The translations under genes were made by a program, and so were the position numbers. DNA of 64,000 nucleotides. Source: Caldilineaceae bacterium (lineage in GTDB: Bacteria; Chloroflexota; Anaerolineae; Caldilineales; Caldilineaceae). Below the pieces are notes generated by a model. The model worked only from the letters and a program-made list of their open reading frames with translations, had not been told where the DNA came from and searched no databases. The stretch spans positions 1 to 64,000 of the forward strand of contig JAHBVH010000002.1 of assembly GCA_019637645.1 (NCBI GenBank). Reading direction: 5' to 3'. Position 1 is the first letter of the stretch; each line of letters opens with the position of its first letter. This document shows positions 60,956-64,000 of this stretch, one piece after another.

Positions 60956-62245
60956 ATGGGTATGCGTCGAAAAACGATCCAGGCGATTATCTGCTGGATC
61001 AGCGTCCTCTTTGTGCTGGCTGGTTGTGCCGCACCAGTTGCGCCAAGCGGAACACCCGCCGCCAGCGAAGAGACGAGCACGAGTGGCCCAAGCGGTGAAA
61101 TTGTCATGTGGCGTTTCCCGTTGATGGATGATCAGGATCAGGAGACGGCTGTTTGGAATAGCCTGATCGAGTCTTTTAACGAGACCTATCCTGATGTGAC
61201 CGTTACCATTGAAACGCAGCCGTGGGATGATCGCCGCCAGAAATTGCTCTCGGCGATTGGTAGCGGTCGCGGGCCAGATGTCTTCTACATCAACCCAGAT
61301 ATGATCTCGCTCTTTGCCGATGGTGGTGCCATTGTCTCGATTTCAGACTTTGTCACCGAAGAGGAATTAGCCAAGTATAATCCTGGCACCTTGATTCCGT
61401 GGGGAGGTAAGCTCTATGCCTTGCCCATTCTGCAGAACTCCATTGTCCACGTGTACAACACCGACTTGGTCTCTTCCATTGGGCTTGATCCGGCGGCATT
61501 GCCGACGACCATTGAGGAATTTGAGCAATGGGCTGTCACGGCCAAGGAAAATGATCTTTTCATTAGCACCTGGGCTGGCAATACGGCGACTTCTGGGTTG
61601 ACCGCGTTGATCTGGCAATTTGGTGGCGATGTCTACGGCGAAGATGGCAGTGTGATCATCAACAGCCCAGAGACCGTAGCCGCGATGACCTTCCTCAAGA
61701 AGATGTATGATGAAGGTTGGATTCCGCCCGATTCAGTTACTGGTGGTGATGATGTCGAGCTATTCCGCGGGCAAAAGGTGTTGGCCGTTTTGACCGATGG
61801 CAACCGCTTCTATGGCTCGCAAGAGACCTATGTCGATAACTTTGCTTGGGCCTTTGGGCCGATCTTGTCCGGCGAACGTCAGGTGACGAGCGGCACTGTT
61901 GGTTCCTATGCCGTTAGTTCCAATGCCGAAAGCCCCGAACTAGCCGTGGCCTGGATCAAGCATGTGACCGACAGTGCCAATTCGGTGGCAATCAACAAGA
62001 CCGTCGGTTATCTGCCGCCGTTGAAAGATGCCCCCACCTACTACGAGGGGGAAGAAGGCTTCCAGACGTTGTTAGAGCGGGCCGCTTTTGCGCAGGTCGA
62101 TCCGATCTTCCCGTCGGCTAGCCAAGCCTATCTCATTCTGGCCGAAGAAGCACAGGCCATTATGACAGGGTCCAAAACCCCGGAAGATGGGGTTGCGTCT
62201 ATGCAAGAGCGCATTGAGAAAGCCGCCGCCGAAGTTGCTCAGTAA
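60956..62245 (+). CDS. Sugar ABC transporter substrate-binding lipoprotein
   Basis: A 429-residue family 1 solute-binding protein. The N-terminus is a Sec-type signal with a lipobox ending at Cys24 (FVLAGC) and no twin-arginine motif, unlike the other three sugar-binding proteins here. Segments such as YALPILQNSIVHVYNTDLV and RGPDVFYINPDM mark the binding lobes. AAAAGGAG lies 7 bases before the ATG. A permease gene follows after a 391-bp gap rich in structure. Confidence 0.9.
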   Translation: MGMRRKTIQAIICWISVLFVLAGCAAPVAPSGTPAASEETSTSGPSGEIVMWRFPLMDDQDQETAVWNSLIESFNETYPDVTVTIETQPWDDRRQKLLSAIGSGRGPDVFYINPDMISLFADGGAIVSISDFVTEEELAKYNPGTLIPWGGKLYALPILQNSIVHVYNTDLVSSIGLDPAALPTTIEEFEQWAVTAKENDLFISTWAGNTATSGLTALIWQFGGDVYGEDGSVIINSPETVAAMTFLKKMYDEGWIPPDSVTGGDDVELFRGQKVLAVLTDGNRFYGSQETYVDNFAWAFGPILSGERQVTSGTVGSYAVSSNAESPELAVAWIKHVTDSANSVAINKTVGYLPPLKDAPTYYEGEEGFQTLLERAAFAQVDPIFPSASQAYLILAEEAQAIMTGSKTPEDGVASMQERIEKAAAEVAQ

Positions 62246-62292
62246 AGCGAAGAAGGTGCGTCGCTCCGAAGTGACAGTTTGAAAGGATATCT

Positions 62293-62331
62293 GTTACATC
62301 TGATAGGTCTTGAAGACCTGCCAGGTGTAAC
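62293..62331 (+). terminator. Imperfect CTGAYAGG-family hairpin
   Basis: GTTACA, CTG and AGGTCT (62293-62310) pair with AGACCT, CAG and TGTAAC (62314-62331) with two interruptions. It lies 48 bp after the binding-protein stop and resembles a decayed copy of the CCTGACAGG hairpins. Confidence 0.55.
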
Positions 62332-62399
62332 GGGTTCTGCCTCCTTTTAACTAGCGCCTCGGGGTTCGGTACAGTGTTCATTCAGTTTTTTGTATTCGT

Positions 62400-62483
62400 T
62401 GATCGCACCACCCTGATGGGACGGTGCTTACAAATAACGCCCGCTCAAGCGGACTTTAGCCTTGGGTGGTCTATCAAAAAACG
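62400..62483. repeat. CAACGCCCGCT repeat element, copy 4
   Basis: ACCACCC (62407-62413) pairs with GGGTGGT (62464-62470), enclosing AACGCCCGCTCAAGCGG, a small hairpin like that in copy 1. Both copies end ATCAAAAAAC. Outside it, GTTTTTTG and CAAAAAAC could extend the fold. The rest of the gap to 62637 holds no gene. Confidence 0.65.
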
Positions 62484-62636
62484 TTGTGAACAGTGTATTC
62501 AGCTCGTGATGAAATGAAGTTTCCGGTTGCAGGACGCCGATCGGCTTCCTGCAACCGGAAAGCTGCTGTACCATCGCCTGTGGCCTTGGGTGGGATAGGG
62601 CCATAGCAGACTGGCAAGGAAGGACGGTATGATCGT

Positions 62637-63596
62637 ATGAATTCATCCACCATTGTGCGTGAGGCCAAGGATGTCGTGGGTAAACAACAAGCGCGCAAGC
62701 CGTCCTGGCTCAGTCGCGTGGGATATGAACTGAAGCGCAACCATTTTGCGTATACCGTCATGATCCCACTGTTGATTCATTTTCTGCTCTTTGAGTTTGG
62801 CCCTTTTCTCTTTAGCTTTGTCCTGACTTTTATGGATTGGAAATTGGTTGGGACGCCAACCTTTGTCGGGTTAGCCAACTGGCAGGATTCCTTTCAAGAT
62901 CCACTGGTCTGGCAAGCGTTGCGCAACACAACGGTCTTTGCCCTCTACTATGTGGTGCCGACCATTGTGCTTGCCTTTCTTATGGCGTTGATTATCAATA
63001 CTGGCGTACAGGGGACCAAAGTCTTTAAGACCTTGGTTTTGATGCCCTTTGTCACTTCGGGTGTCATTATCGCCGGTATTTGGCAATATATTTTTAAGGG
63101 TACAGAAACCGGCCTCTTCAATGTGTTATTGGGCTGGTTCAGCATTCCTCCGCAAATCTACTTTTCTAACCCACAACTCGCGATGTTAGTCTTGGCCGCG
63201 TTAAGCATCTTTCGCGTTTCGGGCTATTTGATGATCTATTACTTGGCGGGGTTGCAGTCGATCCCCACCTATCTCTATGAGGCTGCCGATATTGATGGCG
63301 CGACCGCTTGGAAGAAGACTTGGTATATTACGGTCCCCTTGCTAAAGCCAATCCATTTCTTTGTGGCAATTATTACCACGATCAGCGCCTTTCAGGTCTT
63401 TGAACAGATGTTTGTCATCACCAAAGGCGGCCCGGCCTTTGCCACGACAACCATTGTCTACTATCTCTACCAAATGGGCTTCAATATGCTGCGTTTGGGC
63501 TATGCGACGGTGGTTGCGTTTATCCTCTTTGTGGTCATTTTTGTGCTTTCTCTGATTCAACGCTGGTATTTAGGTAAAGAAGTGAGCTATTACTAA
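62637..63596 (+). CDS. Sugar ABC transporter permease (MalF-like)
   Basis: A 319-residue inner-membrane permease with six predicted helices and EAA loop LYEAADIDGATAWKKTW followed by VPLLKP. The ribosome binding site is weak (GGACGG). Its stop overlaps the next start by one base (TAATG). Unlike the other sugar systems, the next gene is an oxygenase, not the second permease, which must lie beyond the window if it exists. Confidence 0.92.
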   Translation: MNSSTIVREAKDVVGKQQARKPSWLSRVGYELKRNHFAYTVMIPLLIHFLLFEFGPFLFSFVLTFMDWKLVGTPTFVGLANWQDSFQDPLVWQALRNTTVFALYYVVPTIVLAFLMALIINTGVQGTKVFKTLVLMPFVTSGVIIAGIWQYIFKGTETGLFNVLLGWFSIPPQIYFSNPQLAMLVLAALSIFRVSGYLMIYYLAGLQSIPTYLYEAADIDGATAWKKTWYITVPLLKPIHFFVAIITTISAFQVFEQMFVITKGGPAFATTTIVYYLYQMGFNMLRLGYATVVAFILFVVIFVLSLIQRWYLGKEVSYY

Positions 63597-64000
63597 TGCA
63601 AACGAATAGAACATCTACACCGGTAGTTGATGCGACGGCCCAAGCCCAATTTGCCGACCAGGGTTATCTGATTTTGCGCAACTTCCTGGCGCCGGCGATT
63701 CTGGCCGAGGCCCAAGCTGCCATCAATGCGCTAGTGGATCAACATGCGGAGCAATTAGTGGCGGCGGGCAAACGGCAAGATCGGCTGGCCGAGGCACCCT
63801 TCCCCACCCGTTTACTCCGCCTGTATGAGCAACAGATGGCGGATGCTCCTGTGCTTTTTCGCGCACAATTACACTTGGCTGGCCTCTACCCTCTTCTGTT
63901 TAATCAGGGGTTGTTAGATATTGTGGAAACGCTCTTAGGGGGCGAGATTCGGCTCTATCCGAACTATTCGGTGCGCCCCAAATATCCCGATATGGCCGCC
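63596..64000 (+). CDS. Phytanoyl-CoA dioxygenase (PhyH) family protein, N-terminal part
   Basis: The frame starts at the ATG that overlaps the permease stop and stays open for 135 codons to the right edge. It has the family start FADQGYLILRNFLAPAIL and a later LLGGEIRLYPNYSVRPKYP, which in PhyH proteins leads to the WHQD iron site beyond the window. It is probably an Fe(II)/2-oxoglutarate oxygenase translated with the permease. It is a distant relative of the protein at 6277. Confidence 0.8.
   Translation, partial: MQTNRTSTPVVDATAQAQFADQGYLILRNFLAPAILAEAQAAINALVDQHAEQLVAAGKRQDRLAEAPFPTRLLRLYEQQMADAPVLFRAQLHLAGLYPLLFNQGLLDIVETLLGGEIRLYPNYSVRPKYPDMAA

Overview
The window reads as a stretch of a bacterial chromosome, probably from the phylum Chloroflexota (Caldilinea/Anaerolineae-like). 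This is an inference from gene content and style, not from a marker gene. Points in favour are many sugar ABC transporters with no dedicated ATPase, lipoprotein binding proteins with long Ala/Pro/Thr linkers, many Gfo/Idh/MocA dehydrogenases and xylose-isomerase-like TIM barrels, and heptamer repeat arrays between genes. No rRNA, tRNA, CRISPR array, transposase or phage gene was recognised. Almost everything is metabolic: uptake and breakdown of carbohydrate-like or amide-bearing compounds.

Layout. 1-2227: end of a sugar permease gene, a TIM-barrel isomerase and a Gfo/Idh dehydrogenase. 2346-3662 (minus): a lipoprotein with a GH43-type propeller. 3953-7083: dehydrogenase, TIM barrel and a phytanoyl-CoA-dioxygenase-like oxygenase. 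7460-9903: PAS histidine kinase, small secreted protein, HAD phosphatase. 10179-15789: binding protein, two permeases, two dehydrogenases. 15842-19089 (minus): an arsenic-type cluster of ArsR, a flavoprotein with a cysteine-pair tail and an MFS transporter. 19173-29090: a ROK repressor facing a long operon of binding protein, two permeases, nitrilase-like hydrolase, enolase-superfamily enzyme, NUDIX, dehydrogenase and TIM barrel. 29170-33194: a deoxyribosyltransferase-DinB fusion, a HAM1-like pyrophosphatase, an LtaS-like membrane phosphatase/sulfatase and a YceI lipoprotein. 33310-35480 (minus): DapA-like aldolase and an epimerase. 36108-46897: a complete five-gene oligopeptide-type ABC transporter, an isochorismatase-fold protein, a ceramidase-like hydrolase and a deacetylase. 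47124-58382: a second ROK regulator, a sugar ABC system, DegT aminotransferase, deacetylase, nitrilase, two dehydrogenases and a second enolase-superfamily enzyme. 58693-64000: a large alpha/beta hydrolase, another binding protein and permease, and the start of a second PhyH-like oxygenase that runs off the window.

How the parts work together. Each block pairs an importer with soluble enzymes that oxidise (Gfo/Idh), isomerise (TIM barrel), dehydrate (enolase superfamily) and hydrolyse C-N or acyl bonds. The two largest blocks (19-29 kb and 47-58 kb) share paralogous nitrilases and enolase-superfamily enzymes and each follows a ROK regulator. I read them as two versions of one poorly described catabolic scheme.

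Regulation is unusually legible. Two divergent -35 boxes lie inside an inverted repeat between the first ROK gene and its operon. Four copies of a 17-bp operator tie the second ROK gene to the oligopeptide transporter 11 kb away. ArsR boxes lie in the arsR promoter, which appears to give a leaderless mRNA. All five junctions between a binding-protein gene and its permease gene carry a hairpin or repeat, although the sequences differ. Three repeat families (a CCTGACAGG hairpin, a CAACGCCCGCT element and inverted arrays of a 7-bp unit) fill the intergenic spaces.
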